Shown here: piece by piece, positions 45,014 to 54,655 of the stretch | How the letters are laid out: each line of letters begins with the position of its first letter | Position numbering within the stretch: position 1 is the first letter of the stretch | Source of the DNA: Planctobacterium sp965279005 | GTDB taxonomy: Bacteria; Pseudomonadota; Gammaproteobacteria; Enterobacterales; Alteromonadaceae | DNA: 64,000 nucleotides | Assembly (NCBI GenBank): GCA_965279005.1 | Contig: CBDIHK010000018.1 | Span: 1 to 64,000 of the forward strand | Direction of reading: 5' to 3' | The notes under the pieces: generated by a model | The model's input: the letters and a program-made list of their open reading frames with translations, nothing else | What the model was told of the DNA's origin: nothing | Database searches by the model: none | Translations under genes and position numbers: made by a program

Positions 45014-45299
45014 CTTTCTCACCCTCTTAAGCTATTGATAAATAACAACTTTATTTTTCTGCGTGTTTTTCCTTTATGGCGTTTTTGCCCTATCAAAAAA
45101 TAACCAATCCCGGCCAATCCATTACTGCTATTGGGCTAGGTTACTAGATGGGGCTTTAACACCCCCTAGGGTCGTGCTGCCCTGCATAAAGGCACAGTAG
45201 GTTGTGGGAAAATTAAACAGCCTTGGTGATAGAAAATGTTGGGCAGTAACGAGGTGTAATGTCGGGTAGGGTTTTGGCCGTACGCTATAAAACAAAAAA

Positions 45300-45315
45300 G
45301 TTGATCGAGGTCACA
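45300..45315. promoter_or_regulatory. Crp/Fnr-like operator before the hydrogenase operon
   Basis: GTTGATCGAGGTCACA reads GTTGA-N6-TCACA: the right half is a perfect Crp half-site and the left half matches at 3 of 5. The overlapping TTGAT is also a perfect Fnr half-site. It lies 35 bases before the start codon of the first operon gene. It could mediate Crp or Fnr control of hydrogenase expression. Confidence 0.42.
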
Positions 45316-45349
45316 AAACTAAGCCGTTGATGTTTGTACAGTTTGTCCT

Positions 45350-45847
45350 ATGAAATTACATGTCATTTGCATAGGAAACCCACTGCATGGCCGTGATGGC
45401 ATTGGCCATGCGGTGTTTATGGCTTTGCAAGAACAGGCGTTGCCAAAAGGTGTGGCTGTTTTTGACGGCGGTATAGGTGGTATGGCGGTATTGCCCTTTT
45501 TTAGGGGCTGCGACCAGGTGTTAATCGTCGATATGGTTGCCGGTACCGAAGAGGTAGGCACAATATTGTTTTATCCCAATGTCGATACTTTATTGTCCGG
45601 TAGCGCGGAAACCAAGGGAGATCACGGCGGTGATCTCAGCACTGTGCTGGCTATGCTGCCCACATACTTGGACACCCTGCCCACAGTGGATCTTATCGGC
45701 GTTGTCTCGGACTCTACGCAGCATTACCAGCAAGAGTCTGGCTATGAATACGAACATTTAGTAAAGCAAACCCTGGATCGCGTCAATAGCTATATTGGGC
45801 ATCGTTATGCCACAACATCATTTGAACCAAAACCACTATTTGCATAA
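45350..45847 (+). CDS. [NiFe] hydrogenase maturation endopeptidase (HyaD/HybD/HycI type)
   Basis: A 165-residue nickel-dependent protease that removes the C-terminal tail of the large hydrogenase subunit after nickel insertion. The GNPLHGRDGIG motif with its acidic ligand and the later acidic residue in IVDMVAG are present. It is the first gene of the operon, with the matching large-subunit tail at 55950. No clear ribosome-binding site precedes the ATG at 45350. Confidence 0.88.
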   Translation: MKLHVICIGNPLHGRDGIGHAVFMALQEQALPKGVAVFDGGIGGMAVLPFFRGCDQVLIVDMVAGTEEVGTILFYPNVDTLLSGSAETKGDHGGDLSTVLAMLPTYLDTLPTVDLIGVVSDSTQHYQQESGYEYEHLVKQTLDRVNSYIGHRYATTSFEPKPLFA

Positions 45848-45857
45848 GAGGCTGATC

Positions 45858-46058
45858 TTGAAAAAAATTCTAACCATCCTTTGTCTGCTGCAATTGTTTT
45901 GCAATCCCGCCTTGGCCCATGACGGACACGGCGTTTGGGATTTTGCGGGAATTTGGCACTACTTATTGGAGTGGGAGCACCTTATATGGCTGGTGCTGCC
46001 CATCCTGTTGCTGGTCTCACGAATTTATAGGGTGAAAAAGTGCAAGCACAAACGCTAG
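45858..46058 (+). CDS. Small single-helix membrane protein with HupE-like His motif
   Basis: A 66-residue protein starting at TTG 45858 (AAGAGG ribosome-binding site 7 bases upstream). It has a signal peptide (ILTILCLLQLFCNPALA), the mature start HDGHGVWDFAGIWHYLLEWEHL, one membrane helix (LIWLVLPILLLVSRIY) and a basic tail. The His-x-x-x..WEHL spacing recalls the first helix of HupE/UreJ nickel or cobalt permeases, but only one helix is present. It overlaps hypF by 19 bases. It may be a nickel-related accessory protein. Confidence 0.6.
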   Translation: MKKILTILCLLQLFCNPALAHDGHGVWDFAGIWHYLLEWEHLIWLVLPILLLVSRIYRVKKCKHKR

Positions 46059-48409
46059 GTTTTACCTTATCCATTAAAGGTGTGGTTCAGGGGGTGGGTT
46101 TCCGCCCGTTTGTCAGCCGCCTCGCCCATGAGCTAGGCATTGTTGGCGAGGTTAAAAACAACCATCAAGGCGTGGAAGTGCACTTCCAGGCAGACAACCA
46201 GATAGCACAACAATTTGTTGAAAGTATTAAGTCTGGTGCCCCCGTTGCAGCAAAAATTGAGACTATGCAGATGCAGCCTTGTTGCCTGCCCCATGATTTT
46301 GTTGACTTCCATATTATCGCCAGTGACGACAAATACAGCTGTACGGCCATTGCCCCGGATCGCGCTACCTGTAAAACCTGTTTGGCAGAGCTTGCGACAG
46401 AAGGCGACAGGCGTATAGGCTATGCATTCAATAGCTGCCCTGACTGCGGTCCGCGTTATTCGGTCATTAAAAAAATGCCCTACGACCGCGACCATACCAG
46501 TATGCATGAATTCCCCCTGTGTACTGAATGCAATGAAGAGTACGGCGATTTAACCGATAGGCGGTTCCACGGTGAATCAATCGCTTGCCCTAAATGTGGC
46601 CCGCAGCTCAAATTTGCCGACGCTGCTGGTGTTGGGCAGGCACTGGCAGGAGAGGCCTTTGATAGGGCTGTCCAGGTTATTTCCAATGACGGGATCCTGG
46701 CGTTAAAAGGGCTGGGCGGCTGCCATTTAGCCTGTGATGCCACTGAGGCGCCAGCGATTGAACTGCTGAGGCAAAGGAAACAGCGACCCAATAAACCGCT
46801 TGCGGTGATGATGGCTGATATGCAACAAGTCGAAGCGTATTTTGATTTGTCTGCCATTGAAGCCGAACAGCTAAGCGAACCTGCGGCACCTATAGTGTTG
46901 CTGCCAAAAGCCAAGCTTAAACAAGGTTTACCTGAACAGATTGCGCCCAATGTTGCCTTTATCGGCGTGATGCTGGCTTATACACCTTTGCATTCCCTGT
47001 TGTTGAACGCCATTGGTAAACCATTGGTGATGACCTCCGGCAACAAACAAGGCGAGCCTATTGCTATTGAAAATGGCCAAGCTATCTCTGCCTTGAATGG
47101 CATTGCCGATGGTTTTTTGTTGCACAACCGGGAAATAGTTCACCGCTGTGATGATTCGTTGCTGGGGATATTGTCGGGCAAACCTAGGCTGATCAGGCGC
47201 GCTAGGGGCTATGTCCCTGCCACTATCCAAACCGATGCCGATATGGCCACATCCCCTTCAGTACTCGCCATGGGCGGCGACCTTAAAAATTGTTTTGCGC
47301 TGAGTAAATGGGACAGGGTAATGCTATCAAGCCACAATGGCGATTTGGCGGATCCTGAGTGCTACCAAGCAGTGCAAGCCAGTATCCAAAGCCACCAAGA
47401 ACTGATCGATTGCTCGCCTGACCTGGTTGCCGTTGATATGCACCCCGACTACTATTCGACCCGAATTGGCGAGCGCTTGGCGCACCAATACGGCGTGCCA
47501 GTCGTGCCGGTGCAGCACCACCATGCCCACCATGTTGCTTGTTTGATAGAAAACAATGCCGATGCCAAGCAACTTCATTTTGGCATTATTATGGATGGGC
47601 TAGGCTACGGCGACGATGGCGGTCTGTGGGGCGGTGAGCTGTTATTGGCTGATAAATACCAATACCAGAGGCTTGCCCATATTAAACCATTCCCGTTATT
47701 GGGCAGTGACAAGGCCAACCGCGAACCCTGGCGCAACTTATTAGCGCTGATTGGCGTTGATGGTTCTCGGCCGTTGCTCAAGGGTGGATTATTGGCTAAA
47801 CCGTTGCAACATTTGGTACAGGGCAAACAAGCCGAGACCCTACTCAACTACCAGCATATATTCCCCACTACCAGTTCCGCTGGGCGTTTATTTGATGCGG
47901 TTGCAGCCTTGCTGGACGCAGCCCCTTTGCAACAGGACTATGAAGGCCAAGCCGCTATGGCTTTGCAGGCTTTGGCCATGCAAGCCCAAGGCAAGGGGCA
48001 ACTACCACCAGATACTGTGCCAAGCGATGCTGAGCTAGCCCAAATCATTGAGCAGGGCGCTGAGGCTATGGTTATCAATCCTGGCGCAATTATTGAAATC
48101 CTCGTTGCCAAACTGGTGTCAGGCTCAGCCAAGCCATCTGTGGCCTTGGCTTTCCATCACATTTTGGTAGCAGCCTGGGTTGCAGTGTTGGAGCATGCTG
48201 CACCAAACCATCCGGGTATCGCCAAAAATATCACCTTATCTGGCGGTGTATTGCAAAACCAAATCATCCACAACTTATTGGAGCGGCAATTACAAGATAA
48301 GGGGTGGCGTGTATATAGCCATAGCCGGGTACCCGCCAATGACGGTGGCATTGCCTTGGGGCAAGTCGCCATCGCCCAAGCAAAATGGGAAAAAGGCTTA
48401 TGTGTTTAG
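46040..48409 (+). CDS. hypF: Carbamoyltransferase HypF
   Basis: A 789-residue protein that supplies the carbamoyl group later turned into the cyanide ligands of the [NiFe] centre. It has an acylphosphatase domain (VVQGVGFRPFVSRLAHEL), zinc-finger motifs (CKTC, CPDC, CTEC, CPKC), a YrdC-type domain near 200-370 and a Kae1-like domain with QHHHAHHVACL. It starts with GTG at 46040, inside the 3' end of the small membrane protein gene. Confidence 0.95.
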   Translation: MQAQTLGFTLSIKGVVQGVGFRPFVSRLAHELGIVGEVKNNHQGVEVHFQADNQIAQQFVESIKSGAPVAAKIETMQMQPCCLPHDFVDFHIIASDDKYSCTAIAPDRATCKTCLAELATEGDRRIGYAFNSCPDCGPRYSVIKKMPYDRDHTSMHEFPLCTECNEEYGDLTDRRFHGESIACPKCGPQLKFADAAGVGQALAGEAFDRAVQVISNDGILALKGLGGCHLACDATEAPAIELLRQRKQRPNKPLAVMMADMQQVEAYFDLSAIEAEQLSEPAAPIVLLPKAKLKQGLPEQIAPNVAFIGVMLAYTPLHSLLLNAIGKPLVMTSGNKQGEPIAIENGQAISALNGIADGFLLHNREIVHRCDDSLLGILSGKPRLIRRARGYVPATIQTDADMATSPSVLAMGGDLKNCFALSKWDRVMLSSHNGDLADPECYQAVQASIQSHQELIDCSPDLVAVDMHPDYYSTRIGERLAHQYGVPVVPVQHHHAHHVACLIENNADAKQLHFGIIMDGLGYGDDGGLWGGELLLADKYQYQRLAHIKPFPLLGSDKANREPWRNLLALIGVDGSRPLLKGGLLAKPLQHLVQGKQAETLLNYQHIFPTTSSAGRLFDAVAALLDAAPLQQDYEGQAAMALQALAMQAQGKGQLPPDTVPSDAELAQIIEQGAEAMVINPGAIIEILVAKLVSGSAKPSVALAFHHILVAAWVAVLEHAAPNHPGIAKNITLSGGVLQNQIIHNLLERQLQDKGWRVYSHSRVPANDGGIALGQVAIAQAKWEKGLCV

Positions 48410-48651
48410 CCATACCTGCGCAAATCGTCGCAATCAGCAACCCGGAGCAGGGCATAGCCGTAGCCCAAACCCAAGGAGTGCAGCGTGAAGTCAATATTTC
48501 CATGTTGGCATTATCTGGTGTGCAACTCGATGCGTTACCCGGGCAATGGGTGTTATTGCATGTGGGATTTGCCATGGCCGTGATAGACCAGGAAGAGGCC
48601 AACCGCACCCTAGCCATGTTAGATGATATTGAGGGGGAAGGGCATGCTTGA
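48400..48651 (+). CDS. hypC: Hydrogenase assembly chaperone HypC
   Basis: An 83-residue HypC/HupF chaperone that shuttles the iron-cyanide-CO moiety with HypD. The start at 48400 gives MCLAIPAQIV, the canonical N-terminus whose Cys2 is the iron ligand; the longer in-frame start would bury this Cys and is rejected. It overlaps hypF by 10 bases. Confidence 0.95.
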   Translation: MCLAIPAQIVAISNPEQGIAVAQTQGVQREVNISMLALSGVQLDALPGQWVLLHVGFAMAVIDQEEANRTLAMLDDIEGEGHA

Positions 48652-49795
48652 ACCAGGAAATGCAGCTAAAACAGAATTTAGCATGGCTCGTTTTCGTTCA
48701 CCAAGCTTGGTTAAAGAACTGGTTAACCAAATCAACAAGCTTGCACATAAAGTGTCTAGCAAGCTGGGTCGTCCGGTTCAGGTTATGGAAGTCTGTGGTG
48801 GCCACACCCATGCAATTTTCCAAGCGGGTTTAGAACAGTTACTCAACGGTTCGATTGAGTTTGTGCATGGCCCTGGCTGTCCAGTCTGTGTATTGCCCGC
48901 GGAAGCAATTGACCGCAGCGTAGAACTTGCGCAGCAACCCAATACCGTGCTGGCCTGCTTTGGTGATGTTTTGCGGGTGCCGGGAAATGCTGGCAGCTTG
49001 ATGCAGGCGAGGGCAAAAGGGGCTGATGTTAGGGTGTTGTACTCACCTTTTGATGCCATCAAACTCGCCCAATCTGAACCTGACAAGCACATTGTGTTCC
49101 TGGCTATTGGCTTTGACACTACCATGCCCAGCGTGGCTATCAGCATTGATGCAGCTAAAAAGCAAAACATCAAGAATCTCACATTCTTGTGTTACCACAT
49201 TCGCCTGATCCCGACCTTAACCAGCCTACTTGATGCTGGGGAAGTCCTGCTTGATGGTTTTATCGGCCCCGGCCATGTCAGTGTGGTGATCGGTAGCGAT
49301 GCCTACCAACCTATTGCAGGCTCATTTAATAAACCACTGGTTATTGCCGGTTTTGAACCAGTAGATTTTTTACAGGCCTTATTAATGCTGTTGCAACAGC
49401 TTGCCCAAGGCCGTTGTGAAATAGAAAATGCCTATACCCGGGTTGTTAGCCAGGAAGGCAATACCGCTACGCAAAGCCTGATGCAGCAAGTGTTTGCAGA
49501 TTCTACTGCCGCTTGGCGTGGGCTAGGTGATATCCCGTGTTCGGTTACCAGCTTAAATCCCAAGTACCAGCAATTTGATGCCAATACAGAGGCCCAGAAA
49601 CAAAGCCGGGATAGCAGTCGTGAACCCAAGTACTGTGGCAAGGTGCTGACCGGCGCAATTAAACCAACCCAATGCCCACTGTTTTGCCAGGGCTGCAACC
49701 CAGAAACACCGCTTGGCGCCTTGATGGTATCTTCTGAGGGAGCTTGCGCGGCCTATTATAAATACAAACAAGGTAGCTTATTGAAGGAGTCATAA
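48644..49795 (+). CDS. hypD: Hydrogenase assembly protein HypD
   Basis: A 383-residue iron-sulfur protein that assembles the Fe(CN)2CO unit with HypC and HypE. Motifs CGGHTHAIF, GPGCPVCVLP and the C-terminal CQGCNPETPLGALMVSSEGA are intact. The start at 48644 is preceded by GAGGGGGAAGG, and gives an 8-base overlap with hypC; the upstream in-frame ATG at 48623 would place this ribosome-binding site inside the gene. Confidence 0.95.
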   Translation: MLEPGNAAKTEFSMARFRSPSLVKELVNQINKLAHKVSSKLGRPVQVMEVCGGHTHAIFQAGLEQLLNGSIEFVHGPGCPVCVLPAEAIDRSVELAQQPNTVLACFGDVLRVPGNAGSLMQARAKGADVRVLYSPFDAIKLAQSEPDKHIVFLAIGFDTTMPSVAISIDAAKKQNIKNLTFLCYHIRLIPTLTSLLDAGEVLLDGFIGPGHVSVVIGSDAYQPIAGSFNKPLVIAGFEPVDFLQALLMLLQQLAQGRCEIENAYTRVVSQEGNTATQSLMQQVFADSTAAWRGLGDIPCSVTSLNPKYQQFDANTEAQKQSRDSSREPKYCGKVLTGAIKPTQCPLFCQGCNPETPLGALMVSSEGACAAYYKYKQGSLLKES

Positions 49796-49798
49796 CCG

Positions 49799-50821
49799 GT
49801 GAAGGATGACTGCATAACACTTGCCCATGGTGCTGGTACTGCCGCCAGCCATGATTTAATTGAAAATGTATTTTTAAAAGCGTTTGGCAGAGCCGGTGAA
49901 CCACCGCTGGACAGTGCGGTGCTGCCACTTAATCAGTTGGGGCAAAACGTGGATCGGTTAGCATTTAGCACTGATAGCTACGTGGTTTCACCGATTACCT
50001 TCCCTGGCGGTGATATTGGAAAGTTGGCGGTTTGCGGTACGGTCAACGACCTGGCGGTCAGCGGGGCAGTGCCTAAATACTTGAGTGCTGGGTTTATATT
50101 AGAAGAAGGCTTGCCTATTGCAGAGCTTGAGCAGGTAGTCAATTCAATGGCATTGGCGGCGGCAGAAGCTGGCGTGGCTATCGTAGCCGGTGACACTAAG
50201 GTAGTGGCCAGAGGGCAGGCGGACAAGCTCTATATCAATACTACGGGGGTTGGTGTTATTCCAAGCCATCTAAACCTTTCCCCCCAGCAAGCCAAACCAG
50301 GCGATCTGGTATTAACCAATGGTTTTATTGGTGATCACGGTGTTGCCGTTATGTTGCAACGGGATAATTTAGGGCTAAACGCCCAGGTAGCGAGCGACTG
50401 TGCGCCCTTAAATGGCATGATCCAGCAGCTATTGGCAGCCTGTCCAGGGACGAGGGTGATACGGGATGCCACCCGTGGAGGTGTTGCCACTGTGCTGCAC
50501 GAAATCGCCATTGCATCTGGTGTCAACATTCAGCTCAACGAAACTGATTTACCGATCCGCGGACAAACCCAAGCTGTCTGTGAGCTACTGGGTATGGAAC
50601 CGCTGTTTTTTGCCAATGAAGGCTTGGCGGTGTTTATCGTGCCCGATTCATTGGCTGAAACAGCACTGGCAACCTTGCGGCAGCATCCCTACGGGGCACA
50701 TGCAAGGTCAATTGGCAGGGTAACTGAAACTTCAAAAGGTTTGCTCTATATCAATACCCGCTATGGCAGCAACCGTATGATTGAACCACCCCATGGTATA
50801 CAGCTACCGCGAATTTGTTAG
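49799..50821 (+). CDS. hypE: Hydrogenase assembly protein HypE
   Basis: A 340-residue PurM-like enzyme that dehydrates the carbamoyl group on its C-terminal Cys to thiocyanate for transfer to HypD. The C-terminal PRIC is the canonical carrier Cys; DATRGGVATVLHEIA and GDTKVV are ATP-binding signatures. It starts with GTG and lies 3 bases after hypD. Confidence 0.95.
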   Translation: MKDDCITLAHGAGTAASHDLIENVFLKAFGRAGEPPLDSAVLPLNQLGQNVDRLAFSTDSYVVSPITFPGGDIGKLAVCGTVNDLAVSGAVPKYLSAGFILEEGLPIAELEQVVNSMALAAAEAGVAIVAGDTKVVARGQADKLYINTTGVGVIPSHLNLSPQQAKPGDLVLTNGFIGDHGVAVMLQRDNLGLNAQVASDCAPLNGMIQQLLAACPGTRVIRDATRGGVATVLHEIAIASGVNIQLNETDLPIRGQTQAVCELLGMEPLFFANEGLAVFIVPDSLAETALATLRQHPYGAHARSIGRVTETSKGLLYINTRYGSNRMIEPPHGIQLPRIC

Positions 50822-50848
50822 GAATCTAAAGCTTTGACGGAAACACAA

Positions 50849-51190
50849 ATGCATGAATTGAGCGTAGTGCAAACTCTGATAGAAACCGTGCAACAACACG
50901 CCAAACAAGAGCAAGCCGGTAAGGTTAGCCGCATTGCCATAGAGGTTGGTGCGCTCACCTGCATTGACCAAGATCGTATCCAGTTTTGTTTTGACATGGT
51001 TAAAAGTGATGCAGATATGCACGGCAGTGAACTGCAAATAAACACGGTTACGGCCACAGCCAAATGCCAGGATTGCCATAACACCTTTGAACTGAAAAAT
51101 TTAGGCCTGCCCTGCCCAACATGCGGAAGCTATAGCTATGACATGATCACGGGCAACGAACTTAACTTAACTGAAATAGAGCTTTGCTGA
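50849..51190 (+). CDS. hypA: Nickel chaperone HypA
   Basis: A 113-residue nickel-delivery protein. The start at 50849 gives MHELSVVQTL with the essential His2 nickel ligand; the upstream TTG would displace it. Zinc Cys pairs CQDC and CPTC are present. It overlaps hypB by one base (TGATG). Confidence 0.95.
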   Translation: MHELSVVQTLIETVQQHAKQEQAGKVSRIAIEVGALTCIDQDRIQFCFDMVKSDADMHGSELQINTVTATAKCQDCHNTFELKNLGLPCPTCGSYSYDMITGNELNLTEIELC

Positions 51191-51951
51191 TGTGTACAGA
51201 TTGTGGATGTGGAACGGAAACGGCAACGATAGTGAAACCAGCGCCTACGGGTAACAACCAGGAGCAGGGGGATATAACCCACACCACCTTGCACCTCAAA
51301 CAGTCCTTGTTGTCGGGCAATGACCAGTTGGCAGCGGATAACCGGTCTTGGCTGCGGCAAAATAGGGTGACCTGCGTCAATTTGATGGGCACCCCCGGCG
51401 CAGGCAAAACCCAGCTACTGCAAACCACTTTAAAGCACTTCTTAGGCGCAGGCACCCAGGTATCAGTATTGGAAGGTGACCAGCACAGCAATAACGACGC
51501 TATGCGCATAGAAGCGGTGGGTGGCAAGGCCATCCAAATAAATACCGGCACCGGCTGCCATCTAGATGCGGACATGGTGCAACAAGGTATTAGCGAGCTG
51601 GCACCACAACCCGGTAGCTTGTTGTTTGTCGAAAACGTCGGCAACCTGGTTTGTCCGGCATTATTTGATATTGGCGAAACCGTCAGGGTGGCCATGATGT
51701 CGGTAACGGACGGTGAAGATAAACCGGAAAAATACCCCCACATGTTCAGCCAGTGTGACTTGATACTTCTCAACAAAGTTGACCTGCTACCGTACCTGGA
51801 TTTTGACGTTGCCAAGCTAGAGGCCAGCATTGCCAAACTAAACACCAAAGCAAAACTACTCTACTTGTCGGCCAAATCGGAACAAGGCTGCCCCCGCTGG
51901 TACCACTGGCTAGAGCACCAAATGCAACACCAGATGCAGCACCATGGCTAG
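51190..51951 (+). CDS. hypB: Nickel-incorporation GTPase HypB
   Basis: A 253-residue GTPase that inserts nickel with HypA. The N-terminal CTDCGCG is the high-affinity metal site. Walker A is GTPGAGKTQLL, followed by EGDQHSNNDA and NKVDLL. The C-terminus is His/Gln-rich (HQMQHQMQHH), perhaps storing metal. It overlaps hydB by 8 bases. Confidence 0.95.
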   Translation: MCTDCGCGTETATIVKPAPTGNNQEQGDITHTTLHLKQSLLSGNDQLAADNRSWLRQNRVTCVNLMGTPGAGKTQLLQTTLKHFLGAGTQVSVLEGDQHSNNDAMRIEAVGGKAIQINTGTGCHLDADMVQQGISELAPQPGSLLFVENVGNLVCPALFDIGETVRVAMMSVTDGEDKPEKYPHMFSQCDLILLNKVDLLPYLDFDVAKLEASIAKLNTKAKLLYLSAKSEQGCPRWYHWLEHQMQHQMQHHG

Positions 51952-53044
51952 GCAATTCTTAAACAGGGCCAACCTTTCTAGCCTGCTGCAGTCAGTGTCA
52001 GCACACGGTTATGAGGTAATTGGGCCTCAAGTCAAAGACGGTGCAATCGTATTTGAGCCCTTGGCTGGTGTGGATGATTTGCCATGGGGCGTTCAAGAGC
52101 AGGTTGTCGCAGGCAGCTACCGGTTGCAAAACAACGGCGAACAGCGCTGTTTTCGTTGGAATACCGGACCACAAGCGGTAAAACCCTGGTTGTTTAAACC
52201 GACACAACCCATGTGGTATGCACAGCCCAGTGACGATGGCTTCCGCTTCAAACAACACGAGCCCGAAGCCAGGCCTCGGGCGTTTTTTGGACTACGTGCC
52301 TGCGACCTTTCAGCACTCTATATCCAGGATAAGCATTTTATGCATTCTGCTTTTCCTGATCCCTATTACAAAGCCCAAAGGGAGCAACTGTTGTTGATTG
52401 CGGTAAATTGTAGCCGCAGTGCGCAGACTTGTTTTTGTGCTTCCACTGGCGACGGCCCAGAAGTCGGTTTTGGTTTCGATATCCTATTGGATGAGCTGGA
52501 CGATGGTTACCTGGTGCAATGCAAAAGTGAACGGGGCCAAGAAATAATTGACGGCTTAAAGCTTGAGCCACCTAGGCAAGAGCATGAACAGCAGGCGGTA
52601 CAACAAATAGAAAATGCCCAAGTACAGCAGCGGGCAATGCCGACAGAGCAAAAGCTCCGGGAGCTAATGGAACACTTGAATGACGCCCAATGGCATAAAA
52701 TCGCTGAACGCTGCCTGGCTTGTGGTAACTGCACTATGGTCTGTCCGACCTGTTTTTGTTCTAAGCAGGTGTCTTCATCCGAGCTTGGTTCAGATGCCAC
52801 CGAACAAACCCGTTATTGGGATTCCTGTTTTAGCCAACAACACGGCTATATCGCAGGTAAAAGGATCCGTTCTGAAATTAGCCAGCGCTACCGCCAATGG
52901 CTGTTGCACAAGCTGGTGACCTGGCAGGAACAATATGGCCGCACCGGCTGTGTCGGCTGTGGCCGCTGTATTAGTTGGTGCCCAGCTGCAATTGATTTGG
53001 TGGAAGAGGCCAACACAATTCTGGGAGATGGCAGCAATGGATAG
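51944..53044 (+). CDS. hydB: Group 3b hydrogenase iron-sulfur subunit (HydB/beta)
   Basis: A 366-residue ferredoxin-like subunit, the electron conduit between the hydrogenase module and the flavin subunit. Two [4Fe-4S] motifs are visible, CLACGNCTMVCPTCFCS and CVGCGRCISWCPAAID. An N-terminal domain of the beta-subunit type (FGLRACDLSALYIQDKHF) is also present, matching sulfhydrogenase subunit beta. It overlaps hypB and hydG by 8 bases each. Confidence 0.9.
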   Translation: MARQFLNRANLSSLLQSVSAHGYEVIGPQVKDGAIVFEPLAGVDDLPWGVQEQVVAGSYRLQNNGEQRCFRWNTGPQAVKPWLFKPTQPMWYAQPSDDGFRFKQHEPEARPRAFFGLRACDLSALYIQDKHFMHSAFPDPYYKAQREQLLLIAVNCSRSAQTCFCASTGDGPEVGFGFDILLDELDDGYLVQCKSERGQEIIDGLKLEPPRQEHEQQAVQQIENAQVQQRAMPTEQKLRELMEHLNDAQWHKIAERCLACGNCTMVCPTCFCSKQVSSSELGSDATEQTRYWDSCFSQQHGYIAGKRIRSEISQRYRQWLLHKLVTWQEQYGRTGCVGCGRCISWCPAAIDLVEEANTILGDGSNG

Positions 53045-53855
53045 TTTTGTGCCAATGCCGGTCCAGATGGTAACCAAAGTAGAAGAATCACCGGGGCTTG
53101 TAACCCTTGGCCTGAAGCTCCCCCATGACGGTGTTTTCCAGTTTGATTTTGGCCAATTTAACATGCTGTCGCTGCCAGGGGTGGGGGAAGTGCCGATTTC
53201 CATCATGGGCTGGCAGGATGGTTTGTTAAACCACACCATTCGCGCTGTTGGCCGCGTTTCTGATGCCATGGTGTCCATGCCTGAGCAGGGCTGGATGGGC
53301 TTGCGCGGCCCATTTGGCAACGGTTGGCCACTGTCCCAGTTTGAGGGCAAGGATTTAGTATTTATCACCGCCGGTTTAGGTTGCGCACCTGTGGTAGCCG
53401 CCATTAATTTTGCCGTAAGCCACCGCATGCGCTACCGCAGGATAGTGATCCTGCAAGGTGTCAAACACCACAATGACCTGATTTGGCAGCCAAAATATGA
53501 CGCTTGGCGTGACCATGGTGACTGCCAGGTGCTATTGGCAGCTAGCGAAGAGAAAAAACGGAAATTCCATTGGCGCCTGGGCATGGTCACTGAACTGCTG
53601 CAATATGCCGATTTTGATCCGGCCCACTGTGCCGTCATGGTCTGTGGCCCGGAAGTCATGATGCTAGCAGCCATTCCGCAGCTAGAAGAACTCCAGGTCC
53701 AAGACAAGGACATTTACCTGAGCATGGAACGCAATTTCCAATGTGGGTTGGGCTCCTGTGGCCATTGCCAGATTGGCCCACACTTTGTTTGCCAGGATGG
53801 GCCTGTATTCAACTATCCAGAGATCAAGCCTTGGTTAGGGAAAAAGGGGTTTTAG
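53037..53855 (+). CDS. hydG: Group 3b hydrogenase NAD(P)H/FAD subunit (HydG/gamma)
   Basis: A 272-residue flavoprotein of the ferredoxin-NADP reductase fold, giving the hydrogenase its pyridine-nucleotide activity. It has a FAD segment (FGQFNMLSLPGVGEVPISI), the nucleotide loop FITAGLGCAPVVAAI, and a C-terminal [2Fe-2S] motif CGLGSCGHCQIG. The start at 53037 follows GGGAG at a normal distance and gives an 8-base overlap as in neighbouring gene pairs; a start nine bases upstream is less well placed. Confidence 0.9.
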   Translation: MDSFVPMPVQMVTKVEESPGLVTLGLKLPHDGVFQFDFGQFNMLSLPGVGEVPISIMGWQDGLLNHTIRAVGRVSDAMVSMPEQGWMGLRGPFGNGWPLSQFEGKDLVFITAGLGCAPVVAAINFAVSHRMRYRRIVILQGVKHHNDLIWQPKYDAWRDHGDCQVLLAASEEKKRKFHWRLGMVTELLQYADFDPAHCAVMVCGPEVMMLAAIPQLEELQVQDKDIYLSMERNFQCGLGSCGHCQIGPHFVCQDGPVFNYPEIKPWLGKKGF

Positions 53856-53857
53856 CT

Positions 53858-54655
53858 ATGCCAGATAAGAAACTCAGCGTTGCTATCCATAAACTGACTT
53901 CCTGTTCCGGTTGCCAATTGGCGTTTTTAAACCAGGGCACAAAATTGTTGGACTTATTGGAACTGGTGGATATCAAACACTTTATCGAAGGTGGCTTGTT
54001 CCAACCTGATGCTGAAGTGGACGTCGCCTTTGTGGAAGGCAGTGTTGCCACCAATGAAGATCTAGAAAGGCTAAAAGAAGTGCGCGAGAAAAGCGCGCTT
54101 TTAGTCAGCATTGGCGCTTGCGCTACCACGGGCGGCATACAGGCGCTGCGCAATATGGCAGACAAAGAAGTCTGGAAACAAGCGGTATACCCGCACCCAG
54201 AGTTTGTCATTGAGCTCTTGGATTCAACCGGGATCGCCGAACATGTGCAGGTGGATTTTGAACTTTGGGGTTGTCCTGTTTCGACGGATCAAATCGCTCA
54301 TTTTGTAAAACAAGCCGCCTTGGGCGTGTTGCCAATTGATGATGCTGAAAAGCTTTGCATGCAGTGCAAGCGCAGTGGGCAAGTTTGCGTGTTGGTAAGC
54401 AAAGGCGAACCCTGCCTGGGACCTGTGGTAAGGACGGGGTGTGGCGCACTTTGTCCAGAGTTTGGCCGTGCTTGTTACGGCTGTTTTGGGCCATCGGAAC
54501 AGCCAAATTGCCACAGCTTGGCCAACCGGTTTGCCGGCTTTGGCCTGGTGCCAGAAGCGATTGCACACCGGTTTGCTTCTATCCATAGCCATAGCCCGGC
54601 TTACAAAGAGCAGCACCAGTATTGGGATGCCATTAGCGTGAAGGAAGTGGAATGA
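53858..54655 (+). CDS. hydD: Group 3b hydrogenase small subunit (HydD/delta)
   Basis: A 265-residue small subunit carrying the iron-sulfur relay. The proximal cluster motif SCSGCQLAFL lies at residues 15-24, and later Cys clusters (CMQCKRSGQVC, CLGPVV, CGALCPEFGRACYGCFG) supply further ligands. No twin-Arg signal is present, so the enzyme is cytosolic. The start at 53858 (MPDKKLSVAI) lies 2 bases after hydG; the ORF extends upstream but that part lies inside hydG. Confidence 0.92.
   Translation: MPDKKLSVAIHKLTSCSGCQLAFLNQGTKLLDLLELVDIKHFIEGGLFQPDAEVDVAFVEGSVATNEDLERLKEVREKSALLVSIGACATTGGIQALRNMADKEVWKQAVYPHPEFVIELLDSTGIAEHVQVDFELWGCPVSTDQIAHFVKQAALGVLPIDDAEKLCMQCKRSGQVCVLVSKGEPCLGPVVRTGCGALCPEFGRACYGCFGPSEQPNCHSLANRFAGFGLVPEAIAHRFASIHSHSPAYKEQHQYWDAISVKEVE

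Larger units (their letters stand above)
44947..45349. other. 403-base divergent intergenic region between the T6SS and hydrogenase operons
   Basis: No gene is visible. The left part holds the candidate sigma-54 promoter for the T6SS. The region near 45155-45200 is GC-richer with a short CCCCTAGGG palindrome. The right end holds a Crp/Fnr-like site and a TATAAA hexamer (45286-45291) just upstream of the first hydrogenase-operon gene. Confidence 0.6.
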